DNA of 64,000 nt from Marivivens aquimaris (GTDB lineage: Bacteria > Pseudomonadota > Alphaproteobacteria > Rhodobacterales > Rhodobacteraceae): the NCBI RefSeq assembly GCF_015220045.1, contig NZ_JADBGB010000001.1, forward strand, positions 2,845,001 to 2,909,000, written 5' to 3'. The stretch's first letter is position 1. Every line of letters starts with the position of its first letter. The notes beneath the pieces are model-generated. The model worked only from the letters and a program-made list of their open reading frames with translations. It ran no database searches and was not told where the DNA came from. Position numbers and translations under genes: made by a program. Positions 18,797 through 28,701 of this stretch are shown here, in pieces.

Positions 18797-19663
18797 TTAC
18801 TTGCGAACGAGCGCTTCGTAGTCTTCGGCGATACTGCGGGTGATGTCGCCCACGGTGAAGGTGTAATCGCCGATCTGACCGACCGGAGTCACCTCGGCCG
18901 CAGTACCGGTGAGCCAGCACTGTTCGAAATCAGCGAGCTCTTCGAGCTGGATGCGGCGTTCGTGGACGGTAATGCCCTTGTCCTTCAGCATCTGGATGAC
19001 GGTCTGGCGGGTGATGCCGTTCAGGATCGCATCCGGGATCGGGGTGTGAACTTCACCGTCCTTGACGAAGAAGATGTTCGCGCCGGTCGCCTCGGCGACG
19101 TAGCCACGGTAATCGAGGAACAGCGCGTCCGAGCAGCCTTTGGCTTCGGCAGCGTGCTTCGACATGGTGCAGATCATGTAAAGACCGGCGGCTTTCGCTG
19201 CGGTCGGGATGGTTTCGGGCGACGGACGCTTCCACTTTGCGATGTCGAGCTTCGCACCCTTCATCTTGGCGTCGCCGTAGTAGGCGCCCCAAGTCCACGC
19301 AGCGACAGCCATGCGAACCGGATTCTTTGCCGAAGCAACGCCCATGTCCTCACCCGCGCCGCGCCATGCGACAACGCGCACGTAAGCGTCGGTCAGGCCG
19401 TTGGCATCGAGCACGGCCTTCTTCGCGGCTTCGATTTCTTCGACCGAGTAGGGGATCGGCATGTCGAGAAGTTCGCCCGACTTCAGCAGACGCTCGGAGT
19501 GCTCTACGCTCTTGAAAATCTTGCCGTTATAGGCGCGCTCGCCCTCGAAAACGGAGCTTGCGTAATGGAGTGCGTGGGTCAGGATGTGGACGTTCGCATC
19601 ACGCCATTCGACGAGCTTGCCGTCCATCCAGATTTTGCCGTCACGATCGTCGTAACCCGCCAT
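18797..19663 (-). CDS. ilvE: Branched-chain amino acid aminotransferase
   Basis: A 288-residue fold-type IV PLP enzyme that makes or degrades leucine, isoleucine and valine by transamination with glutamate. The predicted PLP-binding lysine is Lys157 (PTAAKAAGLYM), close to Lys159 of E. coli IlvE. EATGANIFFVKDG and LTGTAAEVTPV are signature stretches near the cofactor phosphate. The N-terminal ALHYASSVFEG is typical. The gene diverges from petP with 145 bases between them. Confidence 0.95.
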   Translation of the reverse strand: MAGYDDRDGKIWMDGKLVEWRDANVHILTHALHYASSVFEGERAYNGKIFKSVEHSERLLKSGELLDMPIPYSVEEIEAAKKAVLDANGLTDAYVRVVAWRGAGEDMGVASAKNPVRMAVAAWTWGAYYGDAKMKGAKLDIAKWKRPSPETIPTAAKAAGLYMICTMSKHAAEAKGCSDALFLDYRGYVAEATGANIFFVKDGEVHTPIPDAILNGITRQTVIQMLKDKGITVHERRIQLEELADFEQCWLTGTAAEVTPVGQIGDYTFTVGDITRSIAEDYEALVRK

Positions 19664-19808
19664 GATATTCCCCTTCCGGTACAGAATGTTTCGCGTAACC
19701 GGCCCTGTAGGTCTTTTTGTTGCGCAAATTCCGGAATTCGCTAGCAGTCTGGGGTTGGAGTGTCAACAAGGCTGACTTATCCTGCGATGAACCATTGGGG
19801 ATGCAAAA

Positions 19809-20306
19809 ATGAACGAAACGCCAAGCAGCCAGTCTCTCCTTTTCCTGACGGACGAACAACTCCGCAAAGGGATCGAGGCGATGTTCTTTGCATATCGGGG
19901 GTTTACTGCTGATCCGGACCGCATTCTGCAGGAGAAAGGATATGGCCGCGCGCATCACCGCGCCGTCCACTTCATCCACCGCAGCCCCGGAACGACGGTG
20001 AATAATCTCCTTTCAATTCTTGGTGTTACAAAACAGTCCCTCAATCGTGTGTTGCGCACTTTGATCGAGGACGGTCTAGTCGAGAGCAGGGTAGGGCCTG
20101 AAGACAAACGCGAACGACATCTGTATCTGACCGAAACGGGGTCGGTGCTCGAGCGCGAATTGACCGAGGCCCAACGGGACCGCATGCGTATGGCATACAA
20201 GGCCGCAGGACCCTCCGCAGTGGCGGGGTTCCGGCAGGTTCTGGAGGCCATGATGGACGAAGATATCAGGCGCCAATACGAAGCGCTAAGGGACAAGACT
20301 ACATGA
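19809..20306 (+). CDS. petP: MarR-family regulator PetP
   Basis: A 165-residue winged-helix protein of the MarR family (HRAVHFIHRSPGTTVNNLLS; ILGVTKQSLNRVLRTLIEDG; RHLYLTETG as the wing). It overlaps an OmpR-type response regulator by 4 bases (ATGA), the arrangement of petP-petR in Rhodobacter capsulatus. There the pair lies just upstream of the cytochrome bc1 genes and petR is needed for growth. Here petABC is about 14 kb away, so linkage is lost but the pair is kept. Confidence 0.88.
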   Translation: MNETPSSQSLLFLTDEQLRKGIEAMFFAYRGFTADPDRILQEKGYGRAHHRAVHFIHRSPGTTVNNLLSILGVTKQSLNRVLRTLIEDGLVESRVGPEDKRERHLYLTETGSVLERELTEAQRDRMRMAYKAAGPSAVAGFRQVLEAMMDEDIRRQYEALRDKTT

Positions 20307-21004
20307 GTGCTGACGACGCTCACCTTCTGATCGTAGATGATGACGAGCGTATCCGCTCGCTTTTACAGAAATTCCTGATCCGTAACGGCTATCTTGTCAG
20401 TACCGCGCGGGACGCTGCGCACGCGCGCCGTCTGCTGGCCGGATTGGATTTCGACCTGATCGTTCTCGACGTGATGATGCCCGACGAAGATGGGATGACG
20501 CTGTGCCGCGAGTTGCGCCAACGCATCTCGACGCCGATCATGCTGTTGACTGCGAAGGGTGAGACCTCTGATCGTATCGCGGGGCTTGAGGCTGGTGCGG
20601 ACGATTACCTCGCTAAACCGTTCGAACCCAAGGAACTGCTGTTGCGGATCAACGCGATCCTGCGCCGTGTTCCGCAGGTTCAGGTGAAGCCGACATTGCC
20701 GAAATCTCTGATGCTTGGCCCGTTTCGTTACGACGTGGAGCGAGGCGAGTTGTGGAATGGTGAGGATCTCATCCGTCTGACCGCGACCGAAAGCCAATTG
20801 ATGCGGATTTTCTCGACCAGTCCGGGCGAGGCACTGACCCGCTCGCAGTTGGTCGAAGAGCTGAGCCGTTCCGGCCAGCAAACGCAGGAACGCGCCGTGG
20901 ACGTGCAGATTACGCGCCTCCGCCGCAAGATCGAAACAGATCCTAAACAACCACGATATTTACAAACGGTACGTGGCTCCGGCTACATGCTTCAACCGGA
21001 CTGA
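20303..21004 (+). CDS. petR: OmpR-family response regulator PetR
   Basis: A 233-residue two-component regulator: receiver domain with DDDER pocket, phospho-acceptor Asp in LIVLDVMMPDEDG and Lys in DDYLAKPFEP, then a C-terminal winged-helix DNA-binding domain (LTATESQLMRIF; RAVDVQITRLRRKIE; VRGSGYML). It is translationally coupled to petP. No cognate histidine kinase is adjacent. Assignment as PetR rests on pairing with the MarR-type gene and on clade; the identity as an OmpR-type regulator is certain. Confidence 0.9.
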   Translation: MSADDAHLLIVDDDERIRSLLQKFLIRNGYLVSTARDAAHARRLLAGLDFDLIVLDVMMPDEDGMTLCRELRQRISTPIMLLTAKGETSDRIAGLEAGADDYLAKPFEPKELLLRINAILRRVPQVQVKPTLPKSLMLGPFRYDVERGELWNGEDLIRLTATESQLMRIFSTSPGEALTRSQLVEELSRSGQQTQERAVDVQITRLRRKIETDPKQPRYLQTVRGSGYMLQPD

Positions 21005-21006
21005 TT

Positions 21007-21933
21007 ATGACCACTGCACTTCTGACCCACCCCGATTGCCTCGAACATGTGACGCCATCGGGCCATCCCGAGCAGGTCGCCCGTCTGACCTATGTGCTCG
21101 ACGCGCTGAAGGATATCGACCTCAAGCAGTACAAGGCGCCGCTCGCGGCCGAGGACGATTTGTTGCGCTGCCATCCGCAGGGATACATCGACGAAATCCG
21201 CGCGAAAGAGCCGACCGTCGGTTTCCAGCAGCTCGATGAGGACACGCATATGTCCTTCGGGTCGGTGAATGCGGCGTGGCGTGCGGCAGGTGGTGCAGTG
21301 AAGGCCGTCGATCTGGTGCTGGGCGATGAAGTGAAGAACGCATTCGTTGCGACCCGCCCGCCGGGTCACCACGCTTTGGCCGACGCGCCGATGGGGTTCT
21401 GCCTGTTCGGAAACGTCTCTATCGCAGCGAAACATGCGCTCGATTTTCACGGGCTGGACCGCGTGGCGATTGTAGATTTTGACGTTCACCACGGCAACGG
21501 CACCCAAGCGCTGTGTGAAAACGACCCGCGCATTCTGGTCGTCACTTCACAGCAGGTTCCGCTCTGGCCCGGATCGGGCGAGCCGTCGGATCGCGGGCAG
21601 GCTGGCAATATCGTCAACATCGCTTTCCCGCCGCAGGCATCTTCGGACCAGTTCCGCAAAGTCTATGAGGAGCAGGTGTTCCCGCAGCTTGAAGCCTTCA
21701 ATCCGCAACTTCTGCTGATTTCCGCCGGATTCGATGCACATAAGGATGATCCACTGGCAGAACTGGCGTTCGAGACCGAAGACTATACATGGGTCACTGA
21801 ACGACTTGTCGATGTGGCCGACAAATGCTGTCAGGGGCGCGTGGTATCTGTCCTCGAAGGGGGCTATAACCTCGACGCGCTGGCTGCCTCGGCTGCGGCG
21901 CATGTGAAGGTACTGGAGGAACGAGGTCGATGA
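21007..21933 (+). CDS. Histone-deacetylase-like zinc amidohydrolase
   Basis: A 308-residue member of the arginase/deacetylase superfamily (class II HDAC-like, acetoin-utilisation/acetylpolyamine amidohydrolase relatives). Conserved elements are GHPEQVARL, ATRPPGHHAL with His121-His122, and VDFDVHHGNGTQ, where Asp159 and His161 are zinc ligands. SAGFDAHKDDPL supplies the third ligand, and the protein ends with LEGGYNLDALA. The bacterial substrate is not predictable. The stop overlaps xseB by 4 bases. Confidence 0.92.
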   Translation: MTTALLTHPDCLEHVTPSGHPEQVARLTYVLDALKDIDLKQYKAPLAAEDDLLRCHPQGYIDEIRAKEPTVGFQQLDEDTHMSFGSVNAAWRAAGGAVKAVDLVLGDEVKNAFVATRPPGHHALADAPMGFCLFGNVSIAAKHALDFHGLDRVAIVDFDVHHGNGTQALCENDPRILVVTSQQVPLWPGSGEPSDRGQAGNIVNIAFPPQASSDQFRKVYEEQVFPQLEAFNPQLLLISAGFDAHKDDPLAELAFETEDYTWVTERLVDVADKCCQGRVVSVLEGGYNLDALAASAAAHVKVLEERGR

Positions 21934-22172
21934 CCGAAAAGCCCGTTGAAGAGATGAGCTTCGAAGAAGCGATGAAGGAACTCGAAAACGTCGTGAACCG
22001 CCTCGAGCGCGGTGACGTGGCGCTTGAGGAGTCGATCACGCTTTACGAACGCGGTGCCAAGCTCAAAGCCCGTTGCGAAACCAAGCTGAAAGAAGCCGAA
22101 GAGAAGGTCGCCAAGATTACTCTGAACGCTGACGGAGCACCGACCGGAACGGCTCCGCTGGACGCCGGCTAA
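21930..22172 (+). CDS. xseB: Exodeoxyribonuclease VII small subunit
   Basis: An 80-residue all-helical protein with the XseB pattern: MSFEEAMKELENVVNRLERG, then LEESITLYERGAKLKARCE. It forms a multi-subunit exonuclease with XseA that degrades single-stranded DNA. It sits between the deacetylase-like gene (4-base overlap) and ispA (1-base overlap), the common xseB-ispA-dxs order in proteobacteria. Confidence 0.95.
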   Translation: MTEKPVEEMSFEEAMKELENVVNRLERGDVALEESITLYERGAKLKARCETKLKEAEEKVAKITLNADGAPTGTAPLDAG

Positions 22173-23029
22173 TGGACTTCCAGTCCGCGCTGCTCCGCGC
22201 CCGTGATGCGGCCGAGGCCGAAATCATGCTGGCGCTCAAAGACATTGATCTGCCCGTTGCCGAAGCCATGCGCTACGCCGTGCGCGGCGGTAAGGGCTTG
22301 CGTGCATTTCTCGTGATCGAAAGCGCGCTGCTGCACGGCGTGATGAACGCATCCAAAGCCGCTGCCGCGATCGAGTGCGTCCACGCCTATTCGCTGGTCC
22401 ACGACGACATGCCCTGCATGGACGACGACGACCTGCGCCGCGGACAGCCGACCGTGCACTGCAAGTGGGACGAGGCGACGGCTGTCCTTGCTGGCGATGC
22501 TCTGCAATCGCTCGGGTTTCTGCTGCTGTCCGAGACCAGCTGCGAGGCCGAGCTCCGCATCGACCTGATCCGCAGCTTTGCCCGCGCCGCTGGTGTGCGC
22601 GGTATGGTGGGTGGCCAGGCGCGCGATATTGCTGCCGAAACCGCTGCCACCCCGTTGACGCTCGAAGAGATTACCCGCCTGCAAGCAGGCAAGACCGGCG
22701 CACTGATCACGTGGTCTGCCACCGCTGGCGCTCGCATGGCCGGTGCTGATATCACGCCGCTGCGCACATATGGCGACGCTCTCGGTCTGGCATTTCAGAT
22801 CTGGGACGATGTTCTGGACGTAACAGGTGATGCAGCGACCGTAGGAAAGGCCGTGGGCAAAGACGCGAATGCTGGCAAAGCGACATTTGTTTCGTTGCTT
22901 GGCCTCGATGCAGCAAAGCGTCGCGCCGCTGATCTCGTGACCGAGGCTTGCGATGCCCTATCTACTTATGGTGAAAGCGCGGAAACCCTCCGTGAGGCTG
23001 CACGTTTCGTGATCGCCCGCGACAAGTGA
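22172..23029 (+). CDS. ispA: Farnesyl diphosphate synthase
   Basis: A 285-residue prenyltransferase that condenses dimethylallyl and isopentenyl diphosphate to geranyl and farnesyl diphosphate. The first aspartate-rich motif is [15 protein letters not shown] (from residue 78) and the second is [27 protein letters not shown] is the substrate-binding helix. Length is typical for IspA. It lies directly before dxs, so the entry enzyme and a later step of isoprenoid synthesis are co-expressed. Confidence 0.96.
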   Translation: MDFQSALLRARDAAEAEIMLALKDIDLPVAEAMRYAVRGGKGLRAFLVIESALLHGVMNASKAAAAIECVHAYSLVHDDMPCMDDDDLRRGQPTVHCKWDEATAVLAGDALQSLGFLLLSETSCEAELRIDLIRSFARAAGVRGMVGGQARDIAAETAATPLTLEEITRLQAGKTGALITWSATAGARMAGADITPLRTYGDALGLAFQIWDDVLDVTGDAATVGKAVGKDANAGKATFVSLLGLDAAKRRAADLVTEACDALSTYGESAETLREAARFVIARDK

Positions 23030-23036
23030 GACGACA

Positions 23037-24962
23037 ATGACCGACCGACCGATCACTCCGACGCTGGACAAGGTCCAAAGCCCTGCCGATCTGCACCGCA
23101 TGAGCGATGCCGAATTGCGCCGTCTGGCCGACGAACTGCGCATCGAAACGATCAGCGCGGTATCGGAAACGGGTGGTCACCTTGGTGCCGGCCTCGGAGT
23201 GGTCGAACTCACGGTCGCGCTGCACGCTGTGTTCGATGCGCCCAAGGACAAGATTATCTGGGACGTCTCGCACCAGTGTTACCCGCACAAGATCCTCACG
23301 GGTCGCCGTGATCGCATCCGTACGCTGCGTACCAAAGACGGCCTGTCCGGTTTTACCAAACGCTCCGAGAGCCCGTACGACGCATTCGGCGCGGGCCACT
23401 CGTCGACGTCGATTTCTGCCGCGCTGGGCTTTGCCGTGGCGCGTGACCTTGGCGGTGTGACGCCCGAAGGTGTTGGCGACGCAATTGCCGTCATCGGTGA
23501 CGGCTCGATGTCCGCCGGTATGGCGTTCGAGGCGATGAACAACGCTGGTCACCTCGACAAGCGGATGATCGTCATCCTGAACGACAACGAGATGTCGATT
23601 GCGGAGCCGACCGGCGCGCTGTCGTCCTACCTCTCGCGCCTTTACACAGGCGAGCCGTTTCAGGACCTGCGGTCCGCCGCCAAAGGCGCGGTCAGCCTGC
23701 TGCCAGAGCCGTTCCGCGAAGGTGCCAAGCGCGCCAAGGACATGCTCAAGCACATGGCCATTGGCGGTACGATGTTCGAAGAACTTGGGTTCTCCTACAT
23801 CGGTCCGATCGACGGTCACGACATGGACCAACTGCTGTCTGTCCTGCGCACCGTGAAAGCACGCGCCGATGGCCCTGTTCTGATCCACGCGATTACCAAA
23901 AAGGGCAAGGGCTACGCCCCCGCTGAGTCCGCGCGTGACAAGGGCCACGCTACGGCCAAATTCGATGTGCCGAGCGGTAAGCAGCACAAAGCGCCGTCGA
24001 ATGCGCCGAGCTATACCAACGTCTTTGCCGAGGCGTTGATGAAAGAGGCCGCGAAGGACAGCAAGATCTGCGCAATTACCGCTGCCATGCCGGACGGCAC
24101 CGGCCTCAAGAAATTCATGGAGCGCTACACCTCGCGTTGCTTCGACGTGGGCATTGCCGAACAGCACGCGGTGACGTTCTCTGCCGGTCTCGCGGCTGGC
24201 GGGATGAAGCCATTCTGCGCCATCTACTCGACCTTCCTTCAGCGTGGTTACGATCAGGTCGTCCACGACGTCGCGATCCAGCGTCTGCCCGTCCGCTTTG
24301 CCATCGACCGCGCCGGTCTGGTTGGCGCTGACGGTGCGACCCACGCCGGTTCTTACGACATCGCGTTCATGGCGAATCTGCCGGGTATGGTCGTCATGGC
24401 CGCCGCCGACGAGGCCGAACTGACCCGTATGGTTGTCACCGCTGCGCACCATGACGAAGGCCCGATCGCTTTTCGCTTTCCGCGCGGCGAAGGCGTCGGT
24501 GTCGAGATCCCTGAGAACGCAGAGCCGCTCGAAATTGGTAAAGGGCGCATGATCGTCGAAGGCTCCGGCGTTGCGATCCTGTCGTTTGGCACCCGTCTGC
24601 AGGAAGTCATGCAGGCCGTCGAAGCGCTGAACGCCAAGGGTATCACGCCGACCGTAGCGGACGCCCGTTTTGCCAAGCCGCTGGACCGCGACCTGATCCT
24701 TGATCTCGTCGCGAAGCACGATGCGCTGATCACGATTGAAGAGGGCGCTGTCGGTGGTTTCGGAAGCCATGTCGCGCAACTGCTCGCGGACGAAGGCGTG
24801 TTCGATCACGGCCTCAAGTTCCGCAGCATGGTGCTGCCCGATACCTTCATTGACCACGCCAGCCCGCGCGATATGTACGCGACCGCTGGTCTGAACGCGG
24901 AAGATATCGAAACCAAAGTGCTCGAAGTTCTGGGCGTCGCGAGCGTGGCGAAGCGGGCTTAA
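23037..24962 (+). CDS. dxs: 1-Deoxy-D-xylulose-5-phosphate synthase
   Basis: A 641-residue thiamine-diphosphate enzyme for the first step of the MEP isoprenoid pathway (pyruvate plus glyceraldehyde 3-phosphate). TPP-site motifs [18 protein letters not shown] and the following [10 protein letters not shown] are clear. [14 protein letters not shown] and [20 protein letters not shown] (with the catalytic Glu) are typical of Dxs. Full length. It ends in a 4-base overlap (TTAA) with the converging epimerase-like gene. Confidence 0.98.
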   Translation: MTDRPITPTLDKVQSPADLHRMSDAELRRLADELRIETISAVSETGGHLGAGLGVVELTVALHAVFDAPKDKIIWDVSHQCYPHKILTGRRDRIRTLRTKDGLSGFTKRSESPYDAFGAGHSSTSISAALGFAVARDLGGVTPEGVGDAIAVIGDGSMSAGMAFEAMNNAGHLDKRMIVILNDNEMSIAEPTGALSSYLSRLYTGEPFQDLRSAAKGAVSLLPEPFREGAKRAKDMLKHMAIGGTMFEELGFSYIGPIDGHDMDQLLSVLRTVKARADGPVLIHAITKKGKGYAPAESARDKGHATAKFDVPSGKQHKAPSNAPSYTNVFAEALMKEAAKDSKICAITAAMPDGTGLKKFMERYTSRCFDVGIAEQHAVTFSAGLAAGGMKPFCAIYSTFLQRGYDQVVHDVAIQRLPVRFAIDRAGLVGADGATHAGSYDIAFMANLPGMVVMAAADEAELTRMVVTAAHHDEGPIAFRFPRGEGVGVEIPENAEPLEIGKGRMIVEGSGVAILSFGTRLQEVMQAVEALNAKGITPTVADARFAKPLDRDLILDLVAKHDALITIEEGAVGGFGSHVAQLLADEGVFDHGLKFRSMVLPDTFIDHASPRDMYATAGLNAEDIETKVLEVLGVASVAKRA

Positions 24963-25804
24963 CCTTCCCGCTTCAACAGATCGTCAAGGCCAGCACGATA
25001 GTCCGGATATATGAGGACGACGCCAAGCTCGTCCTTGATCCGGTCGTTCCGCACTTTCTTGCTTTCGGCATAAAACGACCGCGCCATCGGGGTCATTTCC
25101 GCCGTCTCGAAATCCTCGGCAGGAGGGATTGGCATTCCAAGCAATTCGGCGGCGTATGCAATGACGTCTTCGGGCGGAGCGGGATCGTCGTCACAGACGT
25201 TGTAGGCAGTACCGGGGTTCGGACGGTTGATCGAAGCCAGCAGAACCTGCGCGATGTCTTCGACATGTGTCCGGCTGAAAACCTGTTCTTTTTTGATAAT
25301 TCTGCGAGCTGAACCACTACGAACTTTGGAAAACGGACCCCGCCCCGGACCGTAGATGCCTGCGAGCCGGAAAATGTGAAGCGGCACATCCATGCTGCGC
25401 CAATCAGTTTCGGCCATCACGCGCAGCTGGCCGCGCTTGGTGGCGGGGGTCAAATCGGCACTCTCGTCCACCCAGTCACCATTGTGATCGCCGTAAACGC
25501 CAGTGGTGGAAAGGTAACCGACCCACGCAAACTGATCGCGTCGCTTCGCGATCTCGTCACGGAGTTCGTTCAGCACGGGGTCGCCATCCTCGGAAGGAGC
25601 AGCAGAGATCAGTAGGTGTGTGGCGTCATCCAGCGCGGCGGTCAGGTCCGATCCTGGCCAGATAACCGGCTCGACGCCCTGAGCCTTGAGCGTTTCGATT
25701 TTCTCGGCCTTGCGAGTCGTGCCGATGACGCGCCAATCTTCCGGTAGAATGTCCGTCAGCGCTTGCGCGGAATAGCCGTGGCCAAACGAGAGAAGGGTCG
25801 GCAT
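24959..25804 (-). CDS. NAD(P)-dependent epimerase/dehydratase-like protein
   Basis: A 281-residue atypical extended short-chain dehydrogenase. The N-terminal nucleotide-binding strand is [15 protein letters not shown], close to the GXGXXG pattern. [17 protein letters not shown] and [14 protein letters not shown] carry the catalytic-region signatures, but the canonical YxxxK is not obvious, as in YeeD/SulA-like members. The start at 25804 is chosen because AAGGAGCTCCG precedes it; a longer frame exists. It is 16 bases downstream of the DUF4253 gene, which suggests one transcript. Confidence 0.82.
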   Translation of the reverse strand: MPTLLSFGHGYSAQALTDILPEDWRVIGTTRKAEKIETLKAQGVEPVIWPGSDLTAALDDATHLLISAAPSEDGDPVLNELRDEIAKRRDQFAWVGYLSTTGVYGDHNGDWVDESADLTPATKRGQLRVMAETDWRSMDVPLHIFRLAGIYGPGRGPFSKVRSGSARRIIKKEQVFSRTHVEDIAQVLLASINRPNPGTAYNVCDDDPAPPEDVIAYAAELLGMPIPPAEDFETAEMTPMARSFYAESKKVRNDRIKDELGVVLIYPDYRAGLDDLLKREG

Positions 25805-25820
25805 CGGAGCTCCTTTCAGC

Positions 25821-26549
25821 TTAGTCCCACCAGAAATACCAAGATGGGTTTTTGAGCAGCCAACATGCAAGCGCGTCGAGGCTGTCACTGCCTTGATCGA
25901 CGCGGTCGGGGCAGTAGGCGTAGTGCTCTTCCGCCAGCTTCAGCGCGTCCTCGGCTGTGGTCGGTGGGCGCTGGACGTGGAAAACGAGCGTGTCGAACTG
26001 ATGCCCGATGAGCCGCGCGCCGTAGCGGTCACGCCAGCGGCGCATGAGGGCGACGTGCACCTCGCTCACAGGGAATTCGTTCCAGCCGCCAGCGTCGAAA
26101 TGCGCGGGTACCTCTGTCGGGTCGGAGGTCGGGATCAGGCCAATGTAGACCGTGTTCGCGGGCTTCTGGGTCAGCGGGTTCTGCGCAGCGATCTGAATGG
26201 CGTCGAGCGGTTCGTGGCGCGGCGTGATGGCGATGTCTTCGCGCGGTGGCTGCTCGCGCTTCGCCTCTGCGAACCAGCTATCGAAATCGAACTTGTTCGC
26301 GGCCGACAGGACCTCGGCCACCGACCGTTTGGACGGCAGATCGTTGAGCATCTCCAGCGAGCGCAGCGAGCCTAGGATGATCGGCGTGTGCTCGCGGTTG
26401 TTGGCTTCCTTGGCGATGACCGCCTGCGCATCCGTGCCGCTGCATTCAATCAACGGAAATGGCGTCTTTACCGGCCCGACGTGCTGCGTCTGGTCGTAAT
26501 ACAGCGCGGGCCGCTTCTTTTCTCGCAGGAGGCGTTTGAGCAGGTTCAT
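25821..26549 (-). CDS. DUF4253-domain protein
   Basis: A 242-residue soluble protein. The C-terminal half matches the DUF4253 pattern: GGWNEFPVSEVHVALMRRW, then YGARLIGHQFDTLVFHV, EEHYAYCPDRVDQGSDSLDAL, and the final WYFWWD. The domain is found in many bacteria without known function. The gene precedes the epimerase-like gene on the same strand. No signal peptide. Confidence 0.8.
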   Translation of the reverse strand: MNLLKRLLREKKRPALYYDQTQHVGPVKTPFPLIECSGTDAQAVIAKEANNREHTPIILGSLRSLEMLNDLPSKRSVAEVLSAANKFDFDSWFAEAKREQPPREDIAITPRHEPLDAIQIAAQNPLTQKPANTVYIGLIPTSDPTEVPAHFDAGGWNEFPVSEVHVALMRRWRDRYGARLIGHQFDTLVFHVQRPPTTAEDALKLAEEHYAYCPDRVDQGSDSLDALACWLLKNPSWYFWWD

Positions 26550-26741
26550 TCGGTCTATCGGAGTTGTTTGGCGCGTTCTGCCATCAAAGACCTTGGGGCA
26601 GCAAGGCCGCTTACGTCTTGAAGACGTTTCATAACTAGTGTCAGATTTGGAAATGGAACGGTTTACCGCAAATCACTTTAAAGAGCCCCGCCATCCGGGC
26701 GGACGTGCTCGACCGTTCACGACTTTATCCGAGGAAATTGT

Positions 26742-28211
26742 ATGACGATTGGGATCAACACGCCCGCACCGCGCCCTACCGAGAGCTTTACGTCCGCCGC
26801 CGCCGCCGTTGATCGCTTGATCGAACTTTATGACGAAGCCGTCGTTTACCTGTCGCAGGCTTTCGCGAATGCCGTGACCTCGGGAATGCCGGACGGCCGG
26901 TTCCGTGCTTACTACCCCGAGATCCGCTTCACCTCGACCAGCTACGGTCTGTCGGATAGCCGCCTGTCGTTCGGCCATGTCGCGACCCCCGGCACCTATT
27001 CGACGACCGTCACCCGTCCGCGCCTGTTCGCGAACTACCTGCGTCAGCAAATCGACCTTTTGATCAAAAACCACGATTGTCCGGTTGAGATCGGACCGTC
27101 CGAGACACCGATGCCGGTTCACTTCGCGATGGCAAACGACGACGCCGTCACCGTTCCGCACGAGGGAGCGCTGACGTTCAGCCTGCGTGATGTGTTCGAC
27201 GTACCGGACCTTTCGACGACCCACGACGACATCGTGAATGGGACAGGGTTTACCTATCCCGACGGCTCACAGCCGCTTGCGCCGTTCACAGCGCAGCGCG
27301 TCGACTATTCGCTGGCCCGTCTTGCGCACTACACCGCGACCGCGCCGGATCATTTCCAGAACCACGTGCTCTTCACCAACTACCAGTTCTATGTGGAAGA
27401 GTTCGAAGCCTACGCGCGCATGGTCCTGTCCGATCCGGAGAGCGGCTACACAGGTTTCGTCGCCCCCGGCAATGTCGAGATCACCAAGTCCGACGAGGCG
27501 CTCGTGCAGCCCGCAAAGATGCCCCAGATGCCGACCTACCACCTCAAGCGTGCAGACGGCTCGGGTATCACTCTGGTCAACATCGGTGTTGGTCCGTCGA
27601 ACGCCAAGACAGCCACTGACCACATCGCCGTTCTGCGCCCCCATGCGTGGCTGATGGTGGGTCACTGCGCGGGTCTTCGTAACTCGCAGCGTCTCGGTGA
27701 CTTTGTGCTGGCGCACGCCTATCTGCGCGAAGATCACGTGCTTGATGACGACCTTCCTGTCTGGGTGCCGATCCCCGCGCTGGCCGAAATCCAGATCGCG
27801 CTGGAAAGCGCCGTGGAAGCGGTCACGGAGCTGCAAGGTTTCGAGCTCAAGCGCATCATGCGCACGGGTACGGTGGCCACCATCGACAACCGTAACTGGG
27901 AATTGCGTGACCAGTCTGGTCCGGTCCAGCGCCTCAGCCAATCGCGTGCTGTCGCGCTCGATATGGAGAGCGCAACCATCGCAGCCAACGGTTTCCGCTT
28001 CCGTGTGCCCTACGGCACGCTGCTGTGTGTGTCGGACAAACCGCTCCATGGTGAGTTGAAATTGCCGGGAATGGCGTCCGATTTCTACAAAACGCAGGTC
28101 GCAAGGCACCTCATGATCGGCGTCCGCGCCATGGAGAGCCTGCGCGAGATGCCGCTCGAACGGATACACAGCCGCAAGCTTCGGAGCTTCGAAGAGACTG
28201 CATTCCTTTAA
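26742..28211 (+). CDS. amn: AMP nucleosidase
   Basis: A 489-residue enzyme that hydrolyses AMP to adenine and ribose 5-phosphate, lowering AMP levels. The N-terminal Amn-specific domain (about 1-175) is followed by a phosphorylase-like catalytic domain with NIGVGPSNAKTATDHIAVLRPHAW (read in parts) and VALDMESATIAANGFR, where the Glu binds the ribose. Length fits the family. It stands alone, 192 bases after the divergent DUF4253 gene. Confidence 0.95.
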   Translation: MTIGINTPAPRPTESFTSAAAAVDRLIELYDEAVVYLSQAFANAVTSGMPDGRFRAYYPEIRFTSTSYGLSDSRLSFGHVATPGTYSTTVTRPRLFANYLRQQIDLLIKNHDCPVEIGPSETPMPVHFAMANDDAVTVPHEGALTFSLRDVFDVPDLSTTHDDIVNGTGFTYPDGSQPLAPFTAQRVDYSLARLAHYTATAPDHFQNHVLFTNYQFYVEEFEAYARMVLSDPESGYTGFVAPGNVEITKSDEALVQPAKMPQMPTYHLKRADGSGITLVNIGVGPSNAKTATDHIAVLRPHAWLMVGHCAGLRNSQRLGDFVLAHAYLREDHVLDDDLPVWVPIPALAEIQIALESAVEAVTELQGFELKRIMRTGTVATIDNRNWELRDQSGPVQRLSQSRAVALDMESATIAANGFRFRVPYGTLLCVSDKPLHGELKLPGMASDFYKTQVARHLMIGVRAMESLREMPLERIHSRKLRSFEETAFL

Positions 28212-28337
28212 AATAAGGGGATTTCCGCCGAAATATGGTTTTTTTGACTTGCAAAAGGACCTGTTTCGTTGTGGTGATCAACAACACGCCGCTAGACTTA
28301 GCGGGAAGAGGCCCCATCGGGCAGAACAAGGGAGACC

Positions 28338-28631
28338 ATGCAAATGGCAAAGCCGATGACCAAAGCGCAGCTCGTAGCTGCCATCGCCGAAAAAGCCGGC
28401 ACCGACAAGAAGACCGCTGCCGCCGGTCTTGAAGCCCTGACCGATATCATCACTTCGGAAGTTTCCGAAGGTGGTGCTGTGACCCTTCCGGGCATCGGCA
28501 AGATCTACTGCCGCGAACGCCCCGAGCGTATGGTCCGTAACCCGGCCACCGGCGAGACCATGCAGAAGGAAGCCGACAAGGTCGTGAAAGTCACGATCGC
28601 CAAAGCGCTGAAGGACAGCGTGAACGGCTAA
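28338..28631 (+). CDS. HU-family DNA-binding protein
   Basis: A 97-residue (or 95, see start) histone-like protein that bends and compacts DNA. The N-terminal helices (MTKAQLVAAIAEKAGTDKKT) and the core GAVTLPGIGKIYCRERPERM with RNPATGETMQKEA resemble HU but the arm is diverged from standard HupB. Spacing from the GGGAG site favours the second ATG at 28344; the first at 28338 is only 3 bases away from it. A strong terminator follows. Confidence 0.88.
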   Translation: MQMAKPMTKAQLVAAIAEKAGTDKKTAAAGLEALTDIITSEVSEGGAVTLPGIGKIYCRERPERMVRNPATGETMQKEADKVVKVTIAKALKDSVNG

Positions 28632-28660
28632 TCGGGCATTGCATCCGATAGGTTATTGGG

Positions 28661-28688
28661 AAAGGGTCGCCGCGAGGCGACCCTTTTT
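28661..28688 (+). terminator. Rho-independent terminator after the HU gene
   Basis: A perfect 11-bp stem (AAAGGGTCGCC and GGCGACCCTTT) with the GCGA tetraloop runs into a T-tract. It lies 30 bases after the HU stop and 14 bases before the next start codon. Confidence 0.92.
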
Positions 28689-28701
28689 CTTTGAGGACAT
28701 T

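Noticed and set aside
22962..24857. Long antisense open frame over dxs
   Set aside because: Same reason; the dxs reading on the plus strand has all family motifs.
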